From: Siphonobacter sp048595215
GTDB lineage: Bacteria > Bacteroidota > Bacteroidia > Cytophagales > Spirosomataceae
Direction of reading: 5' to 3'
Assembly (NCBI RefSeq): GCF_048595215.1
Contig: NZ_JBMDWJ010000341.1
Span: forward strand, 1 to 16,522
Length of the DNA: 16,522 bases
Positions 6,577-14,355 of this stretch are shown one piece after another. Both the position numbers and the translations under genes were made by a program. The first letter of the stretch is position 1; each line of letters opens with the position of its first letter. The notes under the pieces are model-generated. The model searched no databases. It was not told the origin of the DNA and worked only from the letters and a program-made list of their open reading frames with translations.

Positions 6577-8427
6577 CTACCACTGAATATCCGAAAGCGA
6601 CGACAGGGGTTGCCGTTCAGCTGGAGCCAGCATCCCACGCACCTCCACGGCAAAATCATCGGCGTTTTTCAGAAGGTCTGAAAGCGTAAAACCTGCCCGT
6701 TGCTCAAGTTCCGTCAGACTTACCTGATACACTTTAAAGGCATCTAAGTTCAGAAAGGACAAATCATTGAGATTCTGCGTGAGCAGGAATGCCCTGACTT
6801 TCAGTGTACTCGCTTCTACATAAGCCAGAATTTTATAAAATTCACGTGGAATGGCTACGCCGCGAAAGACCTGGTCGTCCGTTCGGAAAATGGGTCCGCC
6901 AATGACACTTACTTTTAAGTGATCCACCTCCGTTTGTTCGAATACCGCATCTTCCAGTTGCCCCCAGATTCCACCCTGCGAACTCTGGTTGAAATTGTCC
7001 ATTTGCGGAGTAATGTTGGTGAAGAAAAAGGAGTCTCTATTGGCTTGCTGAGCTTCGGCCATGGTGCCCCAGATCAGATCGGCCCGTCGGGCAATATGTC
7101 CCCGATCCAGACGATTGTTGGCGTACAGCGAGTCGCCCACCTGATATTCGGCGGGCAAGCGGGGGTCCAGTGCGAAGCTCAGGTTTTTACGCGTAATTTT
7201 CTTGAGGTTTCCCCCATCAATATTCCAGGCTACCCAGTAAGCAAACCGACGGGCTTTGCTTAGGGCGAGGGAAAAGTGCGTATAAGGGATGATTTCGGAA
7301 TCCCCGAGCAGAACCGCATCCAGTTGCTGATCCGTCGAAAGCTCAGGCACGGTCACCACCGGCCCGAGAAAAGCAGGATTATATCCCAATTCGGGCGGAA
7401 GTGCGTGCTGGGGCGGTACTAAACTAATATCCAACTTCTCAAATATGGAACGTGGGTAACACGCTAGGGCGTACTGCTCGGGACTGCCCGAAGACTCTCC
7501 GGCAAAGTGTAAGCCCGCCAAAATCGGACTCGGTTGTCCTTCGGGGGTTTTGAAAAGCCAGATGGACCCTGAATCGCCAGCCTGGCTCAGTTCTCCACCC
7601 GTGGGTGCATGGTCCGGATCCAGACTGATTTCAAAGCCACCAATCGACTGCTCCCCGATTGGAAATCCGTAGTTGATTTTAGCCATCGTATGCACCCGAG
7701 TCACGATGCCGTGTGTCACACCCGAGGTTCGTCCGCTCTTCACGACTGTATCCCCCAATTCGGGTTCGCCGAGTTGATTCGGTACGACGTCCAGTTCAAA
7801 AACGCTAGCATCAAAGTTCCGCGTTTCGATACTGGCGATCGCACAGTCTCCCGCAGCTCCCAGGTGTGAGCGTACCAGTCGGCCCAGTCGATTGCGTTCG
7901 ATCCGGTTATCGTCGTGCGGCCCCGGCTGTACAATCGTATCGCCGAGTTGTCCCAGCGGACCCTGCAAAATGTGCCAGTTGCTTAGTACGTACGGGGTTC
8001 CGTCCGTTCGTCCGTATACGATGCACCCGAGGGTACCCGCCGAAAGCTGATGATGCGATACGCTGATCCCTGGAACGATGGGATCCAGATGAATTTTGCG
8101 GGGGTTGGATACCCGTTCGTCCACTACCAGAAAGGAAGCCTGGAAACTTCGCTCCAGTACATCGGTCGGTACTTCCTGACCATCCACCACGATGGATGCG
8201 GGAATGAGTATCGTACCAAGCGAAGGCAGCACTTCTGGCTGTACTTTCGTTTCGACGGTAAACTGAATGACTACTTCCCGGCTTCTTTTTCCATCCACAC
8301 ACTTGTACCCTATACCAATGGAAGAAATGTTCTTGTCCAATAAATAATCCGCTCCCCGCGTCCGGACAAACTGTTTGAGTTTCTCCATGAAGTTCGGGGC
8401 GTACGTTGTTTGATTTTGCTGAGCCAT
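6577..8427 (-). CDS. Trypsin/NAL1-like serine protease fused to NUC1-type DNA/RNA endonuclease
   Basis: This 616-residue protein joins two catalytic domains. Residues 30-110 resemble the N-terminal region of NAL1-like proteases (SSIGIGYK, then DGQEVPTDV). A chymotrypsin-fold protease follows at about 115-335, with a plausible triad of His152 (SNWHIL), Asp194 (GDCAIA) and Ser286 (GDSGS). Residues about 380-600 form a DNA/RNA non-specific endonuclease (beta-beta-alpha-metal, Serratia-nuclease family). It has the DRGH motif at 441-444 with general base His444, a probable metal-binding Asn480 in FNQ, and Glu492 in GQLED. Both active sites look intact. There is no signal peptide or membrane helix, so it should be made as a cytoplasmic protein. 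It follows the DUF2235 gene by 75 bp. Proteolytic activation of the nuclease is an attractive but unproven idea. Confidence 0.88.
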   Translation of the reverse strand: MAQQNQTTYAPNFMEKLKQFVRTRGADYLLDKNISSIGIGYKCVDGKRSREVVIQFTVETKVQPEVLPSLGTILIPASIVVDGQEVPTDVLERSFQASFLVVDERVSNPRKIHLDPIVPGISVSHHQLSAGTLGCIVYGRTDGTPYVLSNWHILQGPLGQLGDTIVQPGPHDDNRIERNRLGRLVRSHLGAAGDCAIASIETRNFDASVFELDVVPNQLGEPELGDTVVKSGRTSGVTHGIVTRVHTMAKINYGFPIGEQSIGGFEISLDPDHAPTGGELSQAGDSGSIWLFKTPEGQPSPILAGLHFAGESSGSPEQYALACYPRSIFEKLDISLVPPQHALPPELGYNPAFLGPVVTVPELSTDQQLDAVLLGDSEIIPYTHFSLALSKARRFAYWVAWNIDGGNLKKITRKNLSFALDPRLPAEYQVGDSLYANNRLDRGHIARRADLIWGTMAEAQQANRDSFFFTNITPQMDNFNQSSQGGIWGQLEDAVFEQTEVDHLKVSVIGGPIFRTDDQVFRGVAIPREFYKILAYVEASTLKVRAFLLTQNLNDLSFLNLDAFKVYQVSLTELEQRAGFTLSDLLKNADDFAVEVRGMLAPAERQPLSSLSDIQW

Positions 8428-8502
8428 GGGATCGGATAAAAGTTAAGGCGACTCTCCTACAACGCTCAAACGTGCAGCTTGTTTCCAGTAGCCAGCATTG
8501 GT

Positions 8503-9603
8503 TTACACTTCCGCCAGCGGGACCGACGGTCGGGTTACTCTAACCTGGCTGAGCACCCGTCCGGCATCGTCCACAACGTCATACTCGGCGGGCAGATTGT
8601 CGGGCTGGTACTTAGTGGCGGGATGGTGCAGGCGATACAAAACGGATTCGTGTAAACGGGGGTACAGCAGTTGCGTCTGGTCCCGTGTTTCTTCGGCGGC
8701 GGGAATAGTACGGCTCCCGTTCAAGAAAGGCAGTAGTTTCCAGGGCATACGCCGATGCGGCCAGTGCAGGGTAGCCAGGGCGTCGTCGAGTCGGGCGAGG
8801 CCTTCCAGATCGGTAAAATCGTTCAGCAGCAGGCCATGCCCGTACGCCCGTTTCATCATCCAGCGAAGCGGGAGGTTAGCCATGCGTCGTTTGGTATCGG
8901 GATCGGATTGGTACCCGCCCCCCACATCCGAATGGGCTCCGGCAAACCACACTTGCTCCATGCGATTCAATCCCTCGGGCGGACTCCAGCGAATGGGTTT
9001 GAACAGACTCCGGCGGCGATCATCAATGGCTAGGGCCTGACAGGCGTACCGCACCTGACTCGATAGAATGGTATCCCGGAAATAGTCGGGTAAGGGACTC
9101 AAGTATCCTTTTCGTAAAACGGTACTTACGGTATCCCAAACGCCCAGGAAATGGACGTCTACGGTTCGCGAGAGAATGTCCCGGAAGTTTTTGGCTTGCC
9201 CCTCATTATTCCGTCGCCGGAATATTTTAAAAGCGTAGTCGATGAGATTCGTATTTCGTTTGTGCAGTATGCCGCATTTAGCGAGGAGTCCCGTCAGTAC
9301 GCGAACGGTATAGGCTCCACGACTGAAGCCGAAGAGGTAAATACGGTCGCCGGCTTCGTAGAAGTTCATCAGAAATTCATAGGACTGCTTTACGTTTTCA
9401 TCTACCGTCCAGCCCGTAATCTGATCCCAGCCATCCAGGAACGAATACCCACGTGTGCCCACGCCCGGATCGTAATAGGCAACCTGCTGTTGCGAATCGA
9501 CATCCTTGAGATGGCAGAACAACTGCATAACGTTGGAGGTACGGTTCGGCTCGTCAAGCTCGTTGGCCGTTCCATCACAACAGATGATGATGTTTTTACG
9601 CAT
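8503..9603 (-). CDS. DUF2235 protein (Tle1-like phospholipase/alpha-beta hydrolase domain)
   Basis: This 366-residue protein belongs to DUF2235, the catalytic domain of Tle1-type T6SS phospholipase effectors and of many stand-alone proteins. The N-terminal strand carries NIIICCDGTANE (4-15), typical of the family. The nucleophile elbow GFSRG (92-96) places Ser94 as catalytic. AGAHSDVGGGY (221-231) gives the likely acid Asp226, and RLHESV near 316-321 gives a candidate catalytic His318. The product is expected to be an esterase or phospholipase; no transport signal, membrane segment or T6SS partner (VgrG, Hcp, PAAR) is seen here. I chose the ATG at 9603; the frame extends 16 codons to a TTG at 9651, but the family start matches MRKNIII. 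It is 75 bp upstream of the protease-nuclease gene and about 137 bp downstream of the small lipoprotein. Confidence 0.86.
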   Translation of the reverse strand: MRKNIIICCDGTANELDEPNRTSNVMQLFCHLKDVDSQQQVAYYDPGVGTRGYSFLDGWDQITGWTVDENVKQSYEFLMNFYEAGDRIYLFGFSRGAYTVRVLTGLLAKCGILHKRNTNLIDYAFKIFRRRNNEGQAKNFRDILSRTVDVHFLGVWDTVSTVLRKGYLSPLPDYFRDTILSSQVRYACQALAIDDRRRSLFKPIRWSPPEGLNRMEQVWFAGAHSDVGGGYQSDPDTKRRMANLPLRWMMKRAYGHGLLLNDFTDLEGLARLDDALATLHWPHRRMPWKLLPFLNGSRTIPAAEETRDQTQLLYPRLHESVLYRLHHPATKYQPDNLPAEYDVVDDAGRVLSQVRVTRPSVPLAEV

Positions 9604-9740
9604 ATTGGTTGAAGGTATCCAGGCAGAAACCTGAATGGCCCTGCCCTCCAAAGATGAATAGAAATTCGTTTTCCTGCCTTGATCCTGAGGACTTTTATAA
9701 ACGAAACCAGTCCTATACTGCGGAATTGTGTTGAACTGCT

Positions 9741-10016
9741 TTACTGGCAGGGCGTATTGTTAAAATCCTCCAGCGTCTGCTTCGAGACACCCGTGTAATA
9801 CGTGGGGCAGGTTTTGAAAAGATCGTTAATTGCAGCTTTGTAAGCCTCGCAGGTATTTTTACCCGGATTGCTGACGTAGGCGTTGGCGGCGGCCGCTATC
9901 TTGTCCGCCTGGTTTTCGCAGGCATTCGTGGCTCCGGGGCCACTTTTCGAACAGCCCGCCAGGCTTAAGACCAGAATGCCTAGTCCGAACGCATACACGC
10001 TTTGTTGCTTTTTCAT
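9741..10016 (-). CDS. Small Cys-rich lipoprotein of unknown function
   Basis: This 91-residue protein starts MKKQQSVYAF, has a short hydrophobic signal and a clear lipobox LAGC, so Cys22 should be lipidated and the protein anchored to a membrane facing the periplasm or surface. The mature part is about 70 residues, probably helical, with four further cysteines (about 33, 56, 70 and 90) that could form two disulfides. I do not recognise a characterised family. Similar short Cys-containing lipoproteins are, to my memory, common in Cytophagales. A perfect Bacteroidota promoter lies upstream. Whether transcription continues into the DUF2235 gene across 137 bp is unclear; only a weak 6-bp stem (9688-9693 with 9709-9714) without a T-run lies between them. 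Confidence 0.82.
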   Translation of the reverse strand: MKKQQSVYAFGLGILVLSLAGCSKSGPGATNACENQADKIAAAANAYVSNPGKNTCEAYKAAINDLFKTCPTYYTGVSKQTLEDFNNTPCQ

Positions 10017-10066
10017 AGAATTGATTGATTATGGTTGAACATCAACCGGGCCTTACCCGGTAGCAA

Positions 10067-10098
10067 CAAAGGTAACGCCCACCCAGGATGAGGACCAA
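10067..10098 (-). promoter_or_regulatory. Bacteroidota promoter for the small lipoprotein
   Basis: On the minus strand, TTG (complement of 10096-10098) is followed after 21 bp by a perfect TACCTTTG (complement of 10067-10074). This matches the Bacteroidota -33/-7 consensus. The expected start of transcription is near 10060, giving a leader of roughly 45 nt before the ATG at 10016. Confidence 0.75.
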
Positions 10099-10230
10099 TC
10101 GCTAATTTGAGGGACGAAGTTGACAAACAGAGGAATTGCGAGAGAGCAATGGATTGGACGTTTGATTTTAGTAATGACTACCTTGAAAACTTTTACAAAC
10201 GTTTCTTTACTTTATATCACCAGAAATATT

Positions 10231-10244
10231 CGTTTTATAAAACG
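10231..10244. repeat. 14-bp perfect palindrome
   Basis: CGTTTTATAAAACG is a perfect palindrome without spacer, lying in an AT-rich part of the long intergenic region. It has the size of a dimeric repressor site, but it is not placed next to a recognised promoter. Confidence 0.4.
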
Positions 10245-10675
10245 GCTATGTACGAAGCAATCTAAACTCGCAACAGGTTTATCTTACAAAATTAAACCTA
10301 TGAATAGTAGGTATTTACAATAGTATTAGATTACTTTGGGCTTACTGAACAAGCACTTTACTCCGCCCCTCCCCAGGCCTGTTCAGTCCGTAATCCCCTA
10401 GTAGAGTACCCTTGAGGTCTGGCTGATTCGCCCATTTATATGGACGCTATTTTCCAGTTCGAAAAACAATAGGGCTTGCAGTCGGTTTAAGTATTCGCCA
10501 ACTAACCGGAGCAAACCGGATTCCATTCCTCTTCGTCGGCCGCCACCGCCGCAGCTGAAAATGCCCCTGATCCGTCATCGAGGGTGTTGAATTCCCATTT
10601 AGCCAAGTGATCTCAGCGATTGGATCGCCAGAAATTTTTGTGTAACGTACGGATTGAGCTGTTTACCCTCATCTC

Positions 10676-11422
10676 ATGAAAAAGAAACTTATTAGTATTG
10701 ATTTGACGACGGGTCATTATGCCAGTTTCATTGATCGTCAGATTGCGATGGCCCAACAACGAACTTCAGCGTATACCTGCGTCTCAAACGTACACATGCT
10801 GGTTGAAGCGTATCGGGACGCATCCTTTGCGGAGGTGGTCAATCAGGCAGACATGGCTACTCCCGACGGAAGGCCCCTTACCTGGGGACTTAAACTCATT
10901 CACGGATACGATCAGGAACGGGTCGCCGGGCTTGATTTGATGCCTGATTTAATTGCGGAAGCCGAGAAGAAGGGTATTTCCGTGTACTTCTACGGAGGAA
11001 CGCCCCAAATGCTAGAGGCAACCGATCGTTATTTGAAAAAAACACACCCTAAATTGCAGGTAGCGGGTTATTACAGTCCTCCCTTCCGACCTTTAACATC
11101 CACCGAGGAGGATGAAACGGCAGCTATGATTAATCGCAGTGGAGCCCAACTCGTTTTTGTGGCCCTAGGCTGCCCCAAGCAAGAACGATGGATGGCCGCT
11201 ATGAAAGGAAAAATTCAGGCCGCCATGATTGGTATTGGAGGAGCCTTGCCCATGATGGTAGGTTTACAATCCAAGGCACCTAACTGGATGCGAGCATCTG
11301 GCTTGGAATGGGTCTACCGTTTTATGCTTGAGCCCCGTCGCCTATTCAAACGTTACGCCATCACTAACAGTACCTATATCTGGTTGGTTACGCGGGCAAT
11401 GCTTCAACCCAAAGCTTCTTAG
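10676..11422 (+). CDS. WecG/TagA/CpsF family glycosyltransferase (GT26)
   Basis: This 248-residue soluble or peripherally bound enzyme matches the GT26 family, which transfers N-acetylmannosaminuronic acid, N-acetylmannosamine or a related sugar from UDP-sugar to an undecaprenyl-linked acceptor. Family landmarks are TCVSNVHML (34-42), the ADMATPDGRPL segment (58-68) whose Asp64 corresponds to the probable catalytic Asp, YFYGGTPQML (104-113), ALGCPKQERWM (163-173) and the C-terminal GLEWVYRFMLEPRRLFKRY (209-227). That basic tail is the membrane-association appendage typical of the family. Length is usual, and the ATG at 10676 is the clear start. The sugar transferred cannot be read. It is the first gene of the plus-strand series and fits an exopolysaccharide or surface-glycan role together with the second glycosyltransferase downstream. 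Confidence 0.88.
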   Translation: MKKKLISIDLTTGHYASFIDRQIAMAQQRTSAYTCVSNVHMLVEAYRDASFAEVVNQADMATPDGRPLTWGLKLIHGYDQERVAGLDLMPDLIAEAEKKGISVYFYGGTPQMLEATDRYLKKTHPKLQVAGYYSPPFRPLTSTEEDETAAMINRSGAQLVFVALGCPKQERWMAAMKGKIQAAMIGIGGALPMMVGLQSKAPNWMRASGLEWVYRFMLEPRRLFKRYAITNSTYIWLVTRAMLQPKAS

Positions 11423-12033
11423 CTAGAGGCGAAACAAGCCTTACGGATAATTGTCACGAACTCAAAATAGTCCATTTTTCGTCGAGATTTTGTGAAAGTT
11501 AAACGTATATTTTCGAAGAAAAACAGGCAGATATTTGGCAGTATTAGTTAGAGTCTTTAACTTAACACCGTCATACTGAGGATCTACCGCCGTTTTCTTC
11601 ATTTTACACCCGTAATCTTACCGCCCATAAGATTAGTTATATTTTAATCAGCCATTGTACAATAGTTATATTGTTTCAACAATCAACCATTGAATAGAGT
11701 GCATGGTCCTGGCGTCTCAGTTTTTCCGCTCCATTGAGATGACTTTTACCCGAATGAGAAGTGCTGAAGTAAACAAGTGAACGATTAGGGGAGATAACTT
11801 CCCCACTATACGTTTATTTTGAGCTGGCATAATTATTGTATGTTAATAATTTGAGTATTTATCTAGGTGTACCGCTACAAAACCTGGTAAATATCCTGAA
11901 ATAACACCAACCGCTTTTTTCCATACTTTTTCCGCCAAAAGTAGGACAGTCGTTTGCGAAATGTTCGATACTAAACTCTTTGACAGAATTGCTTCTTTTG
12001 AGCAAAGGCTGTTTCAAAGAATACGGAAGAAGT
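11423..12033. other. Intergenic leader region rich in small dyads
   Basis: No gene is supported in these 611 bp between the WecG-family gene and the next coding region. Five short inverted repeats occur: TAATCTTA/TAAGATTA (11613-11620 with 11628-11635), palindrome ATTGTACAAT (11654-11663), ATTGTT/AACAAT (11670-11675 with 11678-11683), GGGGA/TCCCC (11788-11792 with 11800-11804) and AATTATT/AATAATT (11831-11837 with 11845-11851). The first lies about 190 bp after the WecG stop and could be a weak terminator, but lacks a strong T-run. A near-consensus -7 element, TACTTTTT, lies at 11924-11931 with no matching TTG. Confidence 0.5.
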
Positions 12034-12846
12034 ATGTCTATACGAAAGCCTTATGTGAGTAAACGATCCCATGAACATGTTCCGAATAGCTTTCGTAGCT
12101 TTTCGGTTCAGTCTACGTGGTTACCTGCTACTCATTCGGGGGTATCCCCCATAAGTTCTTCACAACAGACAGATGCTTTGCATAACTCTGCAATCCAACA
12201 ACTAAAACCTTATTCGATTGAGCCCAAACTTCGTCTCGAACTCAGCACAACAGTCATTGACTTTCATCCAGTCAAGGTTTCGAAACCTGAGTTTGCACTC
12301 CTGACCGTGCAACCTGACGAAACCGTTAAATCCATTTCTGTCCACTGCGACCGCTCCGATCTATTCCAGATAGCAAGCGATGAGCATCCTGATTACCGAG
12401 CAAACTCGCGGATTACAGCACAGAGCAAAATAACGTATATACACATACGGTATTTAAGCAACCAATTATTTTCGAAACCTCAGTTTGCCACTTTATTTAT
12501 TCAAGCCGAATCAGAAATCAGAGAAGTGGTCTTAATCGCTCATCCAATGGGTCGTTGGGCAACTTTGAACGGATCGCTCACCAAGATACCTCTTGGTGGC
12601 TATTTGGTAATGGTTAGCGGGTTGCTTTTTGGAGTGTATACTACTTTCAGCATCAATGTGAGTGGTTCCCAAGCTTGTGTAAGCAAAAGGAAGCACAGGT
12701 TCAACCTATACTCACCTCCGTACCCAGTGTACCCAAAAGAATGCTGCCGGTGGTGGAACCAAAGAAGCTCGACCCCCAAAAAACTTCTAAACAGTATAAA
12801 CGCAAAAGGTCATCTCTTTCAAAAACATCTAATCCAAGCCGTTTAG
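12034..12846 (+). CDS. Unknown protein with Ig-like (ASH-type) domain and one membrane helix; 3' end probably frameshifted
   Basis: The ATG at 12034 is preceded by GGAAGAA, a good ribosome binding site for this phylum; the frame extends upstream only to a TTG at 11980. As written the product is 270 residues. Residues 1-65 are basic and Ser-rich with no signal peptide. Residues about 66-171 have the strand pattern of an ASPM/SPD-2/Hydin (ASH)-like Ig fold: STTVIDFHPVKV early, then YIHIRYLSN and FATLFIQAES, ending VVLIAHP. A membrane helix follows at about 188-207 (GGYLVMVSGLLFGVYTTFSI). The next 60 codons (CCRWW and similar) look like noncoding translation, whereas another frame gives a Lys/Ser/Pro-rich tail to 12896. 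I do not recognise the full protein. The fold call is by pattern only; its position suggests a surface-glycan role. Confidence 0.55.
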   Translation: MSIRKPYVSKRSHEHVPNSFRSFSVQSTWLPATHSGVSPISSSQQTDALHNSAIQQLKPYSIEPKLRLELSTTVIDFHPVKVSKPEFALLTVQPDETVKSISVHCDRSDLFQIASDEHPDYRANSRITAQSKITYIHIRYLSNQLFSKPQFATLFIQAESEIREVVLIAHPMGRWATLNGSLTKIPLGGYLVMVSGLLFGVYTTFSINVSGSQACVSKRKHRFNLYSPPYPVYPKECCRWWNQRSSTPKKLLNSINAKGHLFQKHLIQAV

Positions 12847-12896
12847 ATGAAACTTCACTCACTAAAGAAAATGAATTAAAAAAGAATATTAACTGA
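12675..12896 (+). pseudogene. Likely true C-terminal tail of the preceding gene, in the -1 frame
   Basis: In the frame one base earlier than the upstream gene, the DNA stays open from just after a stop at 12615 to the TGA at 12894-12896. From 12675 it encodes a hydrophilic tail (MCKQKEAQVQ, then VVEPKKLDPQKTSKQYKRKR and SSLSKTSNPS) of plausible composition for a linker after a membrane helix. The switch would fall between about 12620 and 12680, consistent with loss of one base in the gene or the assembly. A small ACCTT/AAGGT hairpin (12896-12908) sits on the stop. No classical slippery heptamer was found, so a programmed shift is less likely than a mutation or sequencing error. Confidence 0.4.
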
Positions 12897-13307
12897 CCTT
12901 TTTAAGGTACTGATTTATGAAATATGTTGGGAAATGGCTGAGACATAGAGTCAGGTATAACCCAAGTTTCTACACTTGACATTCAGTATATACTCAACGT
13001 AGATACTAGAACAGTAAATGGTTCTTGTAATAGCTAATAAATCAGCATTTATATAGATAGATAAACTCTATTTATACATGATTTTATTGTTAAATAAAAG
13101 TTTAGTCTAAAATTTTAAGTTAATGATCGATGTAGTACGAGAGTGATAGTAAATTGTTAACGCATGCGTATGAATTAAATAATTACCTAGTAAACAAGTA
13201 TTCAATAGTTCAGTATTTCACACTGAAACTGAATTAGTAGATACATTTTAATATCAGTATAAGGGCGAGGAATATACCCAGCAAACAACCTAAATTTTCA
13301 AATATCC
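12897..13307. other. AT-rich intergenic region
   Basis: These 411 bp are strikingly AT-rich and contain no supported gene. A 6-bp inverted repeat TTCAGT/ACTGAA (13209-13214 with 13222-13227) and a TACATTTT one mismatch from the -7 consensus were seen upstream of the glycosyltransferase, without a correctly spaced TTG. Confidence 0.55.
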
Positions 13308-14204
13308 ATGAATGCACCCGTAATTTTATTTGCTTACAAACGGGCCCGAGAATTACGAGCTACCGTCGAAGCTTTGCAAAAAAACCATCTAGCTTCCGAA
13401 AGCGATTTATTTATCTTTGTGGATGCTCCTAAAAAAGCGGAAGATTGGCCAAAAGTGTACGAAGTGCATCAAGTTCTTGATGAAATTACTGGTTTTAAAA
13501 GTATTTATCGGGATTATGCTAAATCCAACATTGGCTGTGCTGATTCTATTATTCGGGGGATTAGTTACGTTTTGAACCGCTACCCAACGGCCATAATTGT
13601 AGAAGACGATTTGATTACTGCTCCTAACTTCTTGGATTACATGAACCAGAGTTTAACGCAGTACAAAAACGATAAAAGAATCTATTCAATTGCGGGTTAT
13701 ACATTCCCTTTCGAACGCCCCAGCGATTATCCCTACGAATCATATTTTGTTCCGAGACATAGCCCTTGGGGTTGGGCAACTTGGCGGGATCGTTGGTTAT
13801 CGATTGATTGGGAACTAGTCGATTATTCTGAATTCAGTCAGGATAAATCCCAGCAACGTGCCTTCAATCAGGGTGGATCAGACTTAGTAAAAATGCTGGA
13901 AGATCAAATGGAAGGACGTTCGGATGCCTGGGATATTCGTTTCTGTTATAATCGTTTTAAAGCGAATGGATTGACCGTTTACCCAACTCTTTCTAAGGTA
14001 CAGAATATTGGCTTTGGAAATGAGGCTACTCACACGAATATCTACAACCGCTATAAAACTACGCTAGATCAAGGTTCACAACGCCAATTTAAGCTTTCGC
14101 CGCACGTAGAAACTACGTCTTATTATCACCAGAAGACCTTACAAAAGTATAGCGTAGTCACTCGCATTTACAACAAACTCAAAACGTACGCCGGGATGCG
14201 TTAA
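13308..14204 (+). CDS. GNT-I-like glycosyltransferase
   Basis: This 298-residue protein has a GT-A-type nucleotide-sugar transferase fold and most resembles bacterial relatives of N-acetylglucosaminyltransferase I (GT13/GT2-like). The N-terminal strand NAPVILFAYKR leads to LFIFVDAPKK (34-43). Residues 98-101 (VEDD) are the expected metal and nucleotide-sugar binding acidic motif. HSPWGWATWRDRW (151-163) is characteristic of this bacterial subgroup, and SDAWDIRF (205-212) probably supplies the catalytic acidic residue. It has no signal peptide or membrane helix, so it should act at the cytoplasmic side on a lipid-linked or other nascent glycan. The ATG at 13308 is the only sensible start. Donor and acceptor are unknown. 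The neighbouring GT26 enzyme and beta-helix lipoprotein support a surface-polysaccharide locus. Confidence 0.83.
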   Translation: MNAPVILFAYKRARELRATVEALQKNHLASESDLFIFVDAPKKAEDWPKVYEVHQVLDEITGFKSIYRDYAKSNIGCADSIIRGISYVLNRYPTAIIVEDDLITAPNFLDYMNQSLTQYKNDKRIYSIAGYTFPFERPSDYPYESYFVPRHSPWGWATWRDRWLSIDWELVDYSEFSQDKSQQRAFNQGGSDLVKMLEDQMEGRSDAWDIRFCYNRFKANGLTVYPTLSKVQNIGFGNEATHTNIYNRYKTTLDQGSQRQFKLSPHVETTSYYHQKTLQKYSVVTRIYNKLKTYAGMR

Positions 14205-14355
14205 GGTATTTTCTGCCATGGATCAGGGGTTTTCATACGTGATCTGTCATCCCTTGGTATAAGCTACGTATAGGATCTTAATGTATGAGATGATATACGG
14301 CTCATTATCAACCTAAAAACAGGATTTACTGGTCCCGATTTCCCATCCAAAAATC

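Larger units (their letters stand above)
10017..10675. other. Long intergenic region between divergent genes
   Basis: The 659 bp between the lipoprotein and the WecG-family gene contain the lipoprotein promoter, a 14-bp palindrome and no convincing gene. A 67-codon frame opening at a TTG (10120-10323) has no family resemblance. Short features seen are an 8-bp inverted repeat ACTGAACA/TGTTCAGT (10344-10351 with 10380-10387, 28-nt loop) and two AACCGGA copies 10 bp apart (10504 and 10514). No consensus promoter was found in front of the WecG-family gene. Confidence 0.6.

Noticed and set aside
8503..9603. Interpretation of the DUF2235 gene as a T6SS effector
   Set aside because: No VgrG, Hcp, PAAR or other secretion component is visible in the window; only the catalytic domain family is supported.
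10120..10323. 67-codon frame between the lipoprotein and the WecG-family gene
   Set aside because: It starts at TTG, has no recognisable domain, and shows basic, AT-driven composition typical of noncoding DNA.
12600..12680. Programmed -1 frameshift in the Ig-like protein gene
   Set aside because: Neither the T5 run near 12625-12629 nor the A4 run near 12684 forms a proper X-XXY-YYZ heptamer in frame, so a mutation or sequence error is more likely.
12976..13005. Sigma-70-like TTGACA-N18-TAGATA
   Set aside because: Bacteroidota primary sigma factors use TTG/TAnnTTTG, and no gene starts nearby; AT-rich DNA gives such matches by chance.
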